Assembly: GCA_033439795.1 (NCBI GenBank)
Contig: JAUTDP010000011.1
Coordinates: 806,001 to 870,000 of the forward strand
Reading direction: 5' to 3'
Origin: Sordaria brevicollis
Lineage: Eukaryota; Ascomycota; Sordariomycetes; Sordariales; Sordariaceae
Length of the DNA: 64,000 nt
Every line of letters starts with the position of its first letter. The stretch's first letter is position 1. The notes beneath the pieces are model-generated. The model searched no databases and had not been told where the DNA came from. It was given only the letters and a program-made list of their open reading frames with translations. Of this stretch, positions 11,740 through 23,342 are shown piece after piece. A program made the position numbers and the translations under genes.

Positions 11740-13808
11740 ATGGTCATCCTGCATCACCTCAACACCTTTGCGGCCATGGATCACATCCAGACGCCAAGCC
11801 CTCCTATTACTCCTCCTGCTCACCAGGAGTGCCTCTCCCCAGCTCTCCCCTCCCCTAACGAGTGCGACAACAAGATGATGGGTGAAGCTCAAAACCGCCA
11901 GCCTTCTCCCGACAGGGCGTCGCGCTCCTCCTTCTCTTCCATCCGCGAGAACGAGAACACCCTCACCCAGACCTTCACCCACTCCAAGGTCTCCCATCTC
12001 GACGTCGACGAAGAGGTTGTTGACGATCGAACCCCCGAGGTCACTCCCGGCCCCTCCACTCTCGACAAGATCAACGCCTTCAACATGATTCAGACCCAGT
12101 TCCGCCCACCAGTGACCAACCCCAACAGCAGGCTTCGCGGTTATGTCGCCCCCGCCGATAGCTTCCAGGGCTGGAAGGGAATCCAGGTAAAGGGCAAGCT
12201 TGCTAGCAGGAGCTTTGGCGACCTGACCATTTTGAATAACGTCTGGGGCAGTGCGCCAAAGGCTCCCCGAAATGTTAAGATCAGGCCGGGTGAGGCTCCC
12301 ATCGAGAGACTACCTGCTGAGATTTTGAGTACGTACCCGTCCGACTCCATACCTCTAATGCCCCTCCCCCACTTTGCATCTGGGAACAGCCCGATTACTA
12401 ACCACCATGTGATGTGACAGGCGCCATCATTAGTCTTCTCGTCCTCGACATTCCCCCGAACGGCGTTTCCCGACGGAACATCGATCTTATGTCACTGTTG
12501 CTGACATCCAAGACCCTGCACTTTGCTACCTTGAGCACGCTGTACAGCCAGATCACGATCCCTCACTCGAGAATTTTCCACAAGTTCCTCACCCATATCG
12601 CCGAGCACCAAACGCTGGGCACAATCGTCCGACGGCTCGACTTCTGCCACTTCAACCCTTCACAGCTCTTCTCCACGGCCGCCGAGCGATCCCAGGCCCG
12701 CAACTTGACTTCCGAGACCTTGCTCCGATGCCTTGAGTTGACCCCCAACCTCCAGGAGTTTTTGGTCCAGGAGCACATCGACCAGGATTTGAGCGCGGAT
12801 GTGTTGAGGAAGCTGTTCTTGGGTCTTGAGCGTATGGAGGCGTTGGACTTCTGCGGATGCACTTCGACTTTCTTCAAGGACTCTTTCACGGCCATAGTGA
12901 CGCCGGATTGGCCCGCGCAGTTGTCGATTCGCCGCCTGTCGCTCCATAAGTGCTTAACGCTTCCTTCGGTTGTCTTTGAGACCATTCTTCCCCGACTTAC
13001 CCGGTTGACGCACCTCGATGTCGCCGGCACTCGCATCACTGATGCGGCCCTGATGTCGATCCCCCACACGGCCAGGCTCACTCACCTGAATATCGCCAAG
13101 TGCAAGTTACTCTCGGCGCGCGGCGTGATTGATTTCCTCGCCAACCACCCTGCCGCCCAGGGTCTGGTTTATCTGAGCTTGGCTACCGATGCGAGAAGCC
13201 ACCAGCTCTTTGATGTTGATGACATCTCTGAATTGCTTCCTGTCCTTCCCAAGACGCTCAAGTCGCTCAGCTTGAAGGGCAGCAAGATGGATCCTGCGCA
13301 CATTGATCTGCTCCGTCCCCTCACCAAGCACCTTGAGGAATTGGCTGTTGGTCGATCTCTCCTTCTGGAGGATGTCAATCGTCTTTTTGTGCCGGATGAG
13401 ACGGATGACGTTGAGAAGCAGCTTGAGTGGGTTCCGCATACGCTCAAGTTCCTTGATCTTTCGGACTTCTGGGGCAACGAGCTCGACCTGGTGTATCTGT
13501 TTAACAGCCGCTGCGCCATCATGAAGCAATATTCGGCTCCTCTCGAAGTGGTCGAGTTGGCGGAGGATGTTTTCCGTCGTGTGGTGAAGTCGTCCGCTAC
13601 CTTGCAGCGCATGGGCTGGCGTACTTCGGAGGTCGGAAGCCGCGGCTGGATGGTACGACACAAGTCTCAGGACCCCTCTGTGCCACGCGACGACGGTAGC
13701 CGTGGTTGGAAGATGGGCGCCGAGGCTTGGGGAATGAGGAAGATCCCCGTCGCGAGAGCTGAGGTTGGCGGCATGTACGGGAGCTTCATGTTTGGGCGTA
13801 AGCTCTAA
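11740..13808 (+). CDS. F-box and leucine-rich-repeat protein
   Basis: Two exons, 11740-12328 and 12421-13808, encode 658 residues. The intron (92 nt) has GTACGT, a TACTAAC branch point and ACAG, and the joined codon restores Ser197. The start is the first ATG of the frame, in the context CAACATGG. Residues 1-186 are Ser/Pro/Glu-rich and probably disordered. An F-box-like motif begins at about residue 187 (P-I-E-R-L-P-A-E-I-L-S, followed by a helix ending in L-L-L-T-S-K-T-L-H-F). Residues about 270-560 contain repeated L-x-x-L-x-L and L-T-H-L-D-V-A type strands of a leucine-rich repeat. F-box/LRR proteins usually recruit substrates to SCF ubiquitin ligases through Skp1; the substrate is unknown here. 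The C-terminal 80 residues are Gly/Arg/Trp-rich. A role outside SCF is possible. Confidence 0.85.
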
Positions 13809-15506
13809 GCAGCTTCCTCTGCATCCGTGATCGATATGGTTCTCGTCGCCGTTTCTTCGATTTTTTGTACACTCTACTCACCTTTTTATTTCCTGCATCC
13901 CCTATGTTTGCATGGCATGTTATGGTATGACCGGCATGGCAAGCGAGCGATTCTGGCATTTTTTTTTTTCGACTTTCGGTATCTTCGCTCAACCATGGAG
14001 TTTTTGGAGTTTCAAATCATTTCGCATTGCCGAGAGCGAATTTGTCGAAAGTTCCAATATCCATTTTCCATTCAAAGGTTATCGGTATTTGAGAGGGGGT
14101 TTCGCATTCGCATCTTTCGTCATTGCATGGAGTTCTTGGATGGATAGGATTTCTGAATTTGTTATCAAAAGGGATCAACAAAAATTTGCTTTGCATCAAT
14201 ATACCAAAAAGCAGGAGTTTTGAGGAATTGACCGTTTTGTCAAAAGAAGAGATGAAAGGAGACAAAACAAACAGTTTTTCTTGATAACTGCTTTTCTAGG
14301 TTGTGTACATATAGCTTTTCTAGGTGGACAACCACCAAAAGGATGGGAGGATTTGTGCTACATATATAGGCAACTCATCTAGTTTCTCGTTTACCTACAT
14401 GACCACTCTAAATTAAACCTGCGCTGTGCGGCAATATGAGTGAATGATATCCGAGAACCGGCTACGCTAGATAAGATATCGGATTCTTTTCCCAATCGCT
14501 AAACTTGAGAGTGAGTAATTTGTATGTGTTATGGGATGGCCACTGGGTGTGACCATTCCCGAATCTCTGACCCGACCCCGCGTGGGGGTTTCGGTAATCG
14601 TTCTAGAGCCCCTCCTGCGAATACCTAACCTGTTCTTCGAAAAATCCAAATGTGAAAGCAGAGGCATCGGTTATGAAGCTGAACTTCAAGTCAATTTAAG
14701 ACCTCTAACTGGTCCCTTGATGCATTCTGCAAGAGGCCCAAAAACTGCAAGTGACGTCACTGAAGCTGTTGATGAATATGCAAGAGACGTGTACCTGCTT
14801 TTGTTTGGTGATGGGATCCGTGTTTTGGGGCTGATCTTACAGCGGGAGAGTATTAGGGGTTGGGGGATTTGAAGAGAGATTGAAGAGGATGTGAGCACTG
14901 GTTAAGGAAGCTAGGTATGGTTCACTCACAAATCACTTTATGGTTCAACATCCACAGGAAGGAATAGAAATAGAAAGTGTACTGTACTGGTTTAACAGTT
15001 TCTTTGATCCTCTACTCAACTGTTCAAGACAACATCGTAAATACAGAAAGACTCTTGACGAAGCATTGTTCCGGGACGTCACCCAAATGACATGAAGCTG
15101 AGAAGAAGGTCTAGATCAGGGTTAGGGTATAATAAGCGCTTCTTTAACACCCCAGCTGACGCTCTTGTTTCTGCCACTCCCAACAGCTGGCAGGGGCGGC
15201 CAAGCAATGCGTCAACGAAGTGCGACCGGCTGGCGGCGGCAAGGAAGCGGCGCTCGTCCCAACACTTTGAGTGGCCACTGCCTTCCACTTGCGCCGCGAC
15301 GCATGGTCCACCTGTGACCTTTCCAGCGAACCACTGCACTGAATGGCAGCAGCCTCCAGCTTGACCCGAGACGCCTTGGAGGGACTCGGACGTCGTAGCA
15401 ACTTTGAGAACCTGGAACTGTATCCAAACCACCAACAATCCTAAACAACAACGACAACGACTCGGAGTTGCAACACCAGAGCATTCCGACAATCGGGTCA
15501 TCCACG
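13809..15506. promoter_or_regulatory. 3' region of the F-box gene and vph-1 promoter
   Basis: No gene is seen in 1.7 kb. The first part is T-rich 3' sequence. A near-tandem pair of GCTTTTCTAGGT(T/G)G units lies at about 14291-14327. At about 15117-15130 the sequence AGGGTTAGGGTAT is a telobox-like (TTAGGG) double motif, 380 bp before the V-ATPase start codon. Sequence from 15390 to 15500 is CA-rich leader. Binding by a TTAGGG-recognising factor is only an inference. Confidence 0.4.
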
Positions 15507-18386
15507 ATGGCGCCGAAACAGGACACGCCGTTCCGCTCGGCGGACATGAGCATGGTCCAGCTCTACATTTCCAACGAAATCGGCCGCGAAGTGTGCAATG
15601 CCCTGGGCGAGCTGGGGCTGGTCCAGTTCAGAGACGTAATGCCATCCCGAGTCCCTGTCATCACGAGATGAACCCACCAACAACGTCACGAACACCAAAG
15701 ACATCAACATCGGTTTGCTAACAATAGCCATCACAACAGCTCAACTCCGAACTCAGTGCTTTCCAGAGAGCATTTACCCAAGATATTAGACGCCTCGACA
15801 ATGTGGAACGCCAACTTCGTATGTCCATGTTCGCCCCCGCCGAAACCACCACATCACATCATCGCGCTAACTCTCGTGCTTGTGCCAAGGCTACTTCCAC
15901 ACCCAGATGGAGAAGGCTGGAATCCCTCTCCGCAAACTCGACCTCGACGTAGACACCCTCGCCCCTCCCACCACCACCGAGATCGACGAGCTCGCCGAAC
16001 GTGCCCAGAGCCTGGAGCAGCGTGTCTCCTCGCTTAACGAGAGCTACGAAACTTTGAAGAAGCGCGAGGTCGAGCTGACCGAATGGAGATGGGTTCTGCG
16101 CGAGGCTGGCGGCTTCTTCGACCGCGCCCACGGCAACGTTGAGGAGATTCGGGCGTCCACCGACAACGACGACGCCCCTCTGCTGCAGGATGTCGAGCAG
16201 CACAACACGGCCGCCGATGTCGAGCGTTCCTTCTCCGGCATGAACATTGGTTTCGTCGCCGGTGTTATCGGCAGAGATAGGGTTGCTGCCTTTGAGCGCA
16301 TTCTCTGGCGTACCCTCCGCGGCAACCTTTACATGAACCAGGCTGAGATCCCGGAGCCTCTGGTCGATCCCACCACCAACGAGCCTGTTCTGAAGAACGT
16401 CTTCGTCATCTTTGCTCACGGCAAGGAGATTCTCGCCAAGATCCGCCGCATTTCCGAGTCCATGGGCGCCGAGGTGTACAACGTCGATGAGAACAGCGAT
16501 TTGCGCCGGGACCAGGTTCACGAGGTTAACGCCAGACTTAACGATGTTCAGAACGTCCTTCGCAACACCCAGCAGACGCTCGAGGCTGAGCTTTCCCAGA
16601 TCTCTCAGTCGCTTTCGGCTTGGATGATCCTCGTTAGCAAGGAAAAGGCTGTTTATAACACGCTCAACCTCTTCTCGTACGACCGGGCCCGCCGAACTTT
16701 GATCGCCGAGGGTTGGTGTCCTACCAACGACCTTCCGCTTATCAGGTCGACTCTTCAGGATGTCAACAACAGGGCTGGTCTTTCGGTCCCGTCTATTATC
16801 AACGAGATCCGGACCAACAAGACCCCTCCTACGTACCTCAAGACCAACAAGTTCACCGAGGCCTTCCAAACCATTGTCAACGCCTACGGTACCGCTACCT
16901 ACCAAGAAGTCAACCCTGCCATCCCGGTTATTGTCACTTTCCCCTTCCTGTTCGCCGTCATGTTCGGTGATTTCGGTCACGCCGTCATCATGCTTTGCGC
17001 CGCCCTCGCCATGATCTACTGGGAGAAGCCCCTCAAGAAGGTCACGTTCGAGCTCTTCGCCATGGTCTACTACGGTCGTTACATCGCCTTGGTCATGGCT
17101 ATCTTCTCTGTCTACACCGGTCTTATTTACAACGATGTTTTCTCCAAGTCCATGACGCTCTTTGACAGCCAGTGGAAGTGGGTTGTGCCCGAGCACTATA
17201 AGGATGGTATGACCGTTAAGGCCGAGTTACGCGAACCCAACGGATACCGCTATCCCTTTGGTCTGGACTGGCGCTGGCACGGAACCGAGAACGACTTGCT
17301 CTTCAGCAACAGTTACAAGATGAAGATGTCTATCATCTTGGGTTGGGCTCACATGACCTACTCGCTGTGCTTCTCGTACATCAACGCCCGTCACTTCAAG
17401 AAGCCGATCGACATCTGGGGTAACTTTGTCCCCGGCATGATCTTCTTCCAGTCCATCTTCGGTTACCTTGTTCTCTGCATTATCTACAAGTGGTCCGTCG
17501 ACTGGTTCGGCACCGGCAGACAGCCTCCTGGTCTCTTGAACATGTTGATCTACATGTTCTTGCAGCCCGGTACCCTTGACGGTGGCATAGCTCTCTACCC
17601 TGGCCAGGCTAAAGTTCAGGTTATTCTCCTGTTGCTGGCCGTCATCCAGGTGCCCATCCTTCTCTTCCTCAAGCCCTTCTATCTCCGCTGGGAGAACAAC
17701 CGGGCGCGCGCCAAGGGCTATCGCAACATTGGCGAGCGGTCTCGTGTTAGTGCTCTGGATGACGATGACGAGAACGGTCACACCAACGGTGTTCACGGTG
17801 ATGAGGGTGATGATTATGAGGGCGCGGCTATGCTTACCCATGATGACCATGGTGATGGCGAGCATGGCGAGTTTGAGTTTAGCGAGGTGATGATTCATCA
17901 GGTCATTCATACTATTGGTAAGTCCTGTCCGTCGTGAATGAGAAAAGAAGGGGTGCTAACAATAAACAGAGTTCTGCCTCAACTGCGTTTCGCATACCGC
18001 TTCCTACCTCCGTCTCTGGGCTCTTTCGCTTGCTCATCAGCAGCTTTCTGCTGTGCTCTGGTCCATGACCATGGAGAAGGCACTTGATACCCGGGGTATT
18101 GGCGGTGCCATCTTCCTCGTGGTTGCGTTCGCCATGTTCTTTGTCCTCAGTGTTATCATTTTGATTATCATGGAGGGTGTCTCTGCTATGGTAAGCTCTC
18201 CCACTGCTATTCCTTTTGTATGTGGAGGACAGTTGCTAACGAAGACTACAACAGCTTCACTCGCTGCGTCTCGCGTGGGTCGAGTCCTTCTCCAAGTTCG
18301 CCGAGTTTGGCGGTTGGCCGTTTGCGCCCTTCTCGTTTAAGCAACAGCTTGAAGAGTCGGAGGAGCTTAGAGAGTACATGGGTTGA
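15507..18386 (+). CDS. vph-1: V-type ATPase 116-kDa subunit a (Vph1-type)
   Basis: Five exons (15507-15635, 15740-15818, 15890-17917, 17970-18190, 18255-18386) encode 862 residues, close to the family length. All four introns have a CTAAC branch point and all joins keep frame. Subunit a is the membrane stator of the vacuolar proton pump and forms the proton half-channels against the c-ring. Residues 1-410 are the cytosolic arm, starting [12 protein letters not shown]. From about residue 414 there are several membrane segments, and residues about 692-740 form an Asp/His-rich cytosolic loop. The essential arginine lies in S-Y-L-R-L-W-A-L-S at Arg760, equivalent to yeast Vph1 Arg735. The second conserved arginine is Arg824 in L-H-S-L-R-L, and Glu814 in M-E-G precedes it. 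The gene is intact. Fungi such as Neurospora usually have a single subunit a gene, so Golgi and vacuole forms may share it. Confidence 0.97.
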
Positions 18387-19064
18387 TGACTTTTCCTTTG
18401 CGGTTCTTGTTTTTGGTCTCTTTTTTGGTCTCCCTAAATTTTTTTTTGGTGTGCAATAGCTTCATTAGAGATGGTTGCCGCGAAAGAGCATTGGGTGTGT
18501 TGGTGTTGGTAGTTGCGTAGATGAATGCATAGAGGAATGATAGCATTGTTTCCTATTTTAAGCTGTATCCAGAGTACCAGGCCGTGATGTCGATGTTGAT
18601 GTTGAGGCTCTCACCCCCAACCCTGACCCTAAACGGCTGGTCTCTAGGGTTGTATTGGATGACATGACCGCCCACAGGAGGGGGTAGGGTCTTGGCATCG
18701 GCATCGGTCCTTCCCTATCAGGCTGTATTCGTCCGATGTTAATCCGGCCGGCATCAACTCAACCTCACTTGTTCACTCACTTGACACTTCCCACCAGATC
18801 GCGTATAGATTTCATGTAGACGTCTCACACGCGCCATTCTTTTTTGTTCCTTCTCTTCGTTTGTCAAACGGCGGGTCTCTTTCCTGACCTTAATCATTTA
18901 CCACCGTGTGTTGACAGAAACCCTTCCATCGCTTTCCCCCGTCGTCTCTTCCCCTCCATCGTCCTCCACCTGCCAGCCTTCAATTCGTTAGGAGGGGAAT
19001 ATTCTTCTTGCGACAAAGGCCAGAGACATTTTAACTCCCGTGGAGCTATACAGGGATCAGAAAG
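18387..19064. promoter_or_regulatory. 3' end of vph-1 and upstream region of the next gene
   Basis: The vph-1 3' region is T-rich. A second telobox-like motif, ACCCTGACCCTAAACGG, occurs at about 18619-18635 with a further CTAGGGTTG about 20 bp on. No gene or RNA gene is recognised. Confidence 0.35.
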
Positions 19065-20890
19065 ATGATACCAACAGCCCACCTCCGACGTTGCCCCCCT
19101 CGGGCGGGGGTACTCAACCTCGTCATCCGCCAAAACTCATCACGCTCATTACCATACCTTCCCGTTGCCATTGTAACAAGAAACCCGCTACGACAGCATC
19201 AACAGCGAAACCAAAGCGACGATGCCTCACCAAAAACATCAGGATATGTCCCCTTCAGCAGTTATGACGGTGCCAGTACCAGTACCAGTACCAGCGCTAG
19301 TCCAGATACTCCTGGATACAAACCCCAGGGCGAAAGGGGTTTACACCCTGGCAAAGGACAGACCCTCCGTCAGGCAAAGGAAGAGAGAGAGCGGCAACAG
19401 AAAGCGTTGGAGGAGGAAGAGAGGGAGTTAAGGAGGAGGCAGATGGAATTGATGAAGAGGAAGAGGGAGTTGGAGGGCGGGGGGAGGTGGGTTGGGAGTG
19501 CCGGCGGCGGTGGTGTACGAGGGGGGAAGGGGGGATTTTCGGAGAGGGGGGGAGGAGGGACGAGGGAATGGGGGAGAAGAGGGAAGCAGTGGGCATCAAC
19601 CGACAAGTCCCCGCTTTACCACTCGGACATCCTCTCTTGGAACCAGACCCTGCCGAGCTGGAAGATATGGGTGGTGTAGACGCGGCTCTGGAGGCAGAAC
19701 CACTTGTCAGTCACCGGTTAAAACTGGTTGAACAACCGGACGACATCGATCTCTTGTCGTCCGACTCTCCTCCGCCACCGGGGTCGCTGATCATCTTCCC
19801 CATGAGCTCCCGCCCGTTTCGGGAGAAAGCGATAACACCGCTGGAAGCTCATTACCCCAGAGCCTGGAGGTTGTACCAGATGCACTGCATCGATGTCCCA
19901 GCCAACATCAGCCAGCAAGCTCGAGAACAACTCCTACAAGAACAGCAACAACAGCAACAACAACTAGGCGAAAAATACCAACCCCCACCGGGCACAAACC
20001 TAGCTCACCAAATCCAAAACTTGGCTCTAGACAAGTACCAAAAGAGTCTAGTAGGCACGGCACTTTTAATCCGTCCTACCCCCTCCTTCGTTTTCCCTTC
20101 CACCGGTTCAAAAGAAGAAAACCAGCAACAACCAGACCCCTCCTCCCCCCAAGAACTCCTCAAAAAACACTTCATCGCCCTCCTCTTCATCTCCAAAGAA
20201 TCCGCCACCTCCATCCACCGCGACCCGCCCGTCGCCGTGCTCGAAAACACCCGGAAAGCCATGGCGGATTTGATGACGAAGGTGGGGAGGCATAACAGGA
20301 AGCACTATTTTCAACAACTCACCCATCAGGATGGTTCTACCTCTTCCCAGGAGGTACCAGAGGATAAGGCTGGATCTGGCGGGTGGGGGAAAACAGGAAT
20401 CGTGGGCAGGATCGAGGAGATTCGCATGTCCAAGGGGGGGTTTAGCAAAACGAAGTGGGGGGTCAAGTGGGAGATGACGAAGGAGGTGTTGGGTGGGTTG
20501 GAGGTTAAGCTTCCGGGTGGGGAGGGGGCGTTGCCTTCAGGGAATGGTGGATTGGAGGTGAAGGTTTTTGAGAGTATGGGGTCGATGTCCCGCGGGAATG
20601 GAGGAGGGGTGAGGATGGTGGAATCGTCGAAGAGGGGTGGGAAGGTGGTTAAGCAGAGGAGTGGTGGGGGTGGTAATAAAGGAAAGGCTAGGGGTGAGGA
20701 AAGAAAGGCTGGGGGAGAAAAGGGTGGTAAAGGGAAGGTTAGTAAGGATAAGGCTAGTGGTAAGGGAAGGGCCGGTGAAGGAAAGCCAGAAGAAAAGGCC
20801 GACGAGGAAAGGACTAGTGGAGGGAAGAAGGCTTTTAAAGCTGGTTTTCGAAGATTACAGCTACCTGTAGTACCAGACACTCCGAGTTGA
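19065..20890 (+). CDS. Probable divergent Poa1-like macro-domain protein, frame broken by a putative intron or frameshift
   Basis: Two overlapping frames appear to make one protein of about 570 residues. Frame one (19065 to about 19486-19550) opens with an Arg-rich, acid-poor leader resembling a mitochondrial presequence, then a Ser/Thr tract and a charged coiled coil (about residues 108-140). Frame two (from about 19550 to the stop at 20888-20890) carries the domain. H-Y-P-R-A-W-R-L-Y-Q-M-H-C, L-V-G-T-A-L-L-I, K-K-H-F-I-A-L-L-F, V-L-E-N-T-R-K-A-M-A-D-L and W-E-M-T-K-E-V-L occur in the order expected of fungal Poa1-type ADP-ribose-1''-phosphate phosphatases. The usual glycine-rich G-x-W-G-x-G-I-A loop is replaced by P-M-S-S-R-P-F-R-E-K-A-I-T, so catalysis is doubtful. 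The last 130 residues are Gly/Lys-rich. Donor-like sites exist but no CTAAC branch point, and the break lies in poly-G runs (19521-19552). Start and join are uncertain. Confidence 0.6.
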
Positions 20891-21230
20891 ACGGAGGTGA
20901 TATAGAGTTGTATGTAACAATGTGAATAAGAAGCATCTTCCCTAATTTGTAGGCTGGTTAATGACAATAATAATAGCTGTCTATGCTGGATCAATCTATT
21001 TATCTGACCATATGTATCCGTTCCCTAACAAACGCCTCGCTATGCATATTCTCAAACAAAAATAATATCATGCTGTTCTTGGCCGTCGTATTTGTGCCAT
21101 CCAGCAGAACCAATATCCCGCCCCTTTCACAATCATAAACTGGGAATCAGCCAAACGCAGGTTCGCTCAGAATGAAGGGCCAAACACTACTAGTCCAGTA
21201 GTGTCAACAACCCACCCCCTTCAGAAGGTC
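20891..21230. other. Convergent intergenic region between the macro-like gene and taf13
   Basis: The two genes end tail to tail 340 bp apart. The stretch holds AT-rich 3' sequence (for example AATAATAATAG near 20966) suitable for both poly(A) sites. Nothing else is recognised. Confidence 0.5.
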
Positions 21231-21851
21231 TCACCTCCTTTTGGCCGCCGTCCCAATATCCGCCTCCGCATCCAAATCATCATCCAACTCATCCAACTCC
21301 TCACTCTCCAGCTCCTTGTCGTTCTGCTGTCTCTTCCTCTTCGTCCCAGCGCCAGAAACCGTCGACCCCGCCCCCTTATCCTTCTTCCCCCCCTCCCCAC
21401 CTTTTTCCTTATCCCCCTTCTTCTCCTTCTCCTTCTCCTCCTTATCCGCATCCTTCATCAACTGATCCTCAATATTAAAATTCTTTCGCGCCGCCTCAAT
21501 CTCCTTCTTCTTCTCAAACACCTCCTGGATCTTGCCCATAAACCTCGGATTCCTCCTCATCGCAAACTCGAAATCTTCAAATTTGACCTTTTGTCGCCCC
21601 GCGTGGTGGGCGGCCCGTGTCGCTTCGAACCCGACGCCCTGGATGAAGTCGGTTATGAGCTCGTCGAGGACGCGCACGGTTTCGGGGAGGGGCGTTTTGG
21701 AGTCGCCGTGGCCGTAGAGGAGCTGGGCTACTAAAAGGAGGAAGGGGGGTTAGTAAAGGGAAGGAAGGGGGGAGGGAGAGGAGGACGTACGCTCGTTGTG
21801 GTTGAAATTCATTTTGCCGACATTTTTGCCGGCGCGGGCGCGGGGTTCCAT
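21231..21851 (-). CDS. taf13: TFIID subunit TAF13
   Basis: Two exons on the minus strand, 21851-21791 and 21730-21231, encode 186 residues. The 60-nt intron has GTACGT, a TTTACTAACC branch point and TTTTAG, and the join restores Leu21. TAF13 pairs with TAF11 through a histone fold and contributes to TFIID binding of TBP at Pol II promoters. The family signature L-L-Y-G-x-G-D is at residues 24-30. Histone-fold helices follow, with V-L-D-E-L-I-T-D-F-I, then G-R-Q-K-V-K-F-E-D-F-E-F-A-M-R-R-N-P, to about residue 105. The C-terminal half is a Lys/Glu-rich tail followed by an acidic stretch and ends in a basic A-A-K-R-R, a possible nuclear signal. The start is the first ATG ahead of the conserved region. 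Confidence 0.93.
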
Positions 21852-22795
21852 GATGGGCGGGTGGTGGTGGGCTTGAGGCCCGGCGTGATGGGGATGATGC
21901 GGTTGAAGAAGTCGAGGTAATGAAGGTGGTCAAATTCGCGAGTGTGGTCGGATGATGGGGATCAGATGGATGCGTCAAGGTAAGCTCGGGTTCGGGAAAC
22001 TCGTGAAGCTGAGTTATTGACAGGCAGGGACGAAAGGATTCAGTCGAGAGGATCGAGAAGTTCGAAGCCGAATAACGATGGGCTCGGAATGCTGAAGCTG
22101 CGCGGGGTCGAGAGCTTGACCAGCCTTGTCGCGTTAAGTGGTGGAGGGGGCGTAAATGCTTTGGCGACTGGGTGGTGGATGTGACACGCGGTTGACGAGT
22201 CGACTGTGGAAGACTAAAAGACGGTCCTCTATTTGGGTGAAAAAGCTGTCAGCTCGGTCGCAGATGTACCGAGTTGTCTCGTCGGAGGTCGAAAGCAAAA
22301 CGATGACGATGAATGATGAACAATCGATAAACAATGAGGCTCTGAAATGCCAAACTTAGAAAGGCCCCCAACGGCGCCAGGAACCCCTGCCTTGTGTAAC
22401 AGTGACCCCACAAGGTCGCTATGGAAGTCCAGTGACCAATCAGAATCGAGCCGCATCGAGAAGTTAAGAGCTGAAGCTGTGCGCGCCCCGGGGCGTGAGG
22501 CGCTGAGCGACACCCTCTAACAGCGCTGAAAGCTCAGCGGTCGATTACAGGTCGCCAGCCTCGCGGGCCTGGAAGCTTGTCCCAGGAGCTATGACACCCT
22601 GGCCTCCATTTCCATTCACAAGCAATCAACATCAACGGAACTGGCTGACTACACATACGTAACCACCAACTTTGCGACGGAGTTCCCAGGCGCGATTCTC
22701 ACAAGCCACGATAGCGACACTCTTCACCCATTACACACTACGAGATACCTTTAGCAGCTTCACCTTAGACTGCACCGTAATACCAAGCGCCCACC
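21852..22795. promoter_or_regulatory. Divergent promoter region of taf13 and ksh1
   Basis: These 944 bp separate two head-to-head start codons, so both promoters must lie here. Short open frames inside it have no family match. A CT/CA-rich stretch (22600-22790) directly precedes the ksh1 start and probably includes its leader. Confidence 0.5.
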
Positions 22796-23342
22796 ATGGT
22801 ATGTCACCAACGTCATCAGCTAGCTCTTCTGGCGCATCGTCTCGTATCGCACCACATCGTTGCTAACTATCTCGATTCCGACAGACCGCGCTCTTCAACT
22901 TCCAGTCCCTCCTCCTAGTCATCATACTCCTTGTATGCACATCGACATACGTACATCAGATCTTCCCCGCGATTCTCGACCGGAATAAGGATGGGTGAGT
23001 TGCGCTTGCCCCTCCCCCTTTTTGGTGTTGGCCCTCGGTCGTATGCTCGCTCGCGGCATCAGCACTGGGCCGGAGGACAGGTCGACTTGCTAGAACACGG
23101 GGAAATGTGGAGGAGCGAATGACCGGGCAACATGCTGACTCTGACCAAACAGCATAATGGGCATCTTCTGGAAGTGCGCGAGGATAGGGGAGCGGTTGAG
23201 TCCGTATGTGAGCATATGTTGTATCCTCATGGCTGTAAGTTTCCCTCTCCCTGCTCACACATTTAGAAACCTCTTCCTCTTCGCTTAGAAACGATAACTG
23301 ACATGGGATGATCGACAGTTCTCCATGCTTGTTGGCAACTAA
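22796..23342 (+). CDS. ksh1: Protein Kish (Ksh1/TMEM167), early secretory pathway
   Basis: Four exons (22796-22798, 22885-22994, 23153-23234, 23319-23342) give a 72-residue protein, the length of yeast Ksh1. The first exon consists of the ATG codon alone. Intron 1 has a TGCTAAC branch point at 22861-22867. The product starts M-T-A-L-F-N-F-Q-S-L-L-L-V-I and continues with T-Y-V-H and R-I-G-E-R-L-S-P-Y-V-S, all strongly conserved in the family. Two membrane segments (about residues 4-24 and 54-70) flank a short basic loop. Ksh1 is a small Golgi/early secretory membrane protein that is essential in yeast and needed for protein secretion; its exact biochemical role is not known. No complete frame over 60 codons covers it, so gene callers that set a length limit would miss it. 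Confidence 0.95.

Noticed and set aside
15117..15130. Interstitial telomere repeat
   Set aside because: Only two degenerate units, in unique DNA; treated as a possible regulatory motif instead.
15859..17196. 445-codon antisense frame
   Set aside because: Shadow of vph-1, whose sense frame is an unmistakable V-ATPase subunit a.
20326..20994. 222-codon antisense Pro/Ser/Phe-rich frame
   Set aside because: Shadow of the Gly/Lys-rich tail of the macro-like gene; composition is that of reversed GGN codons.
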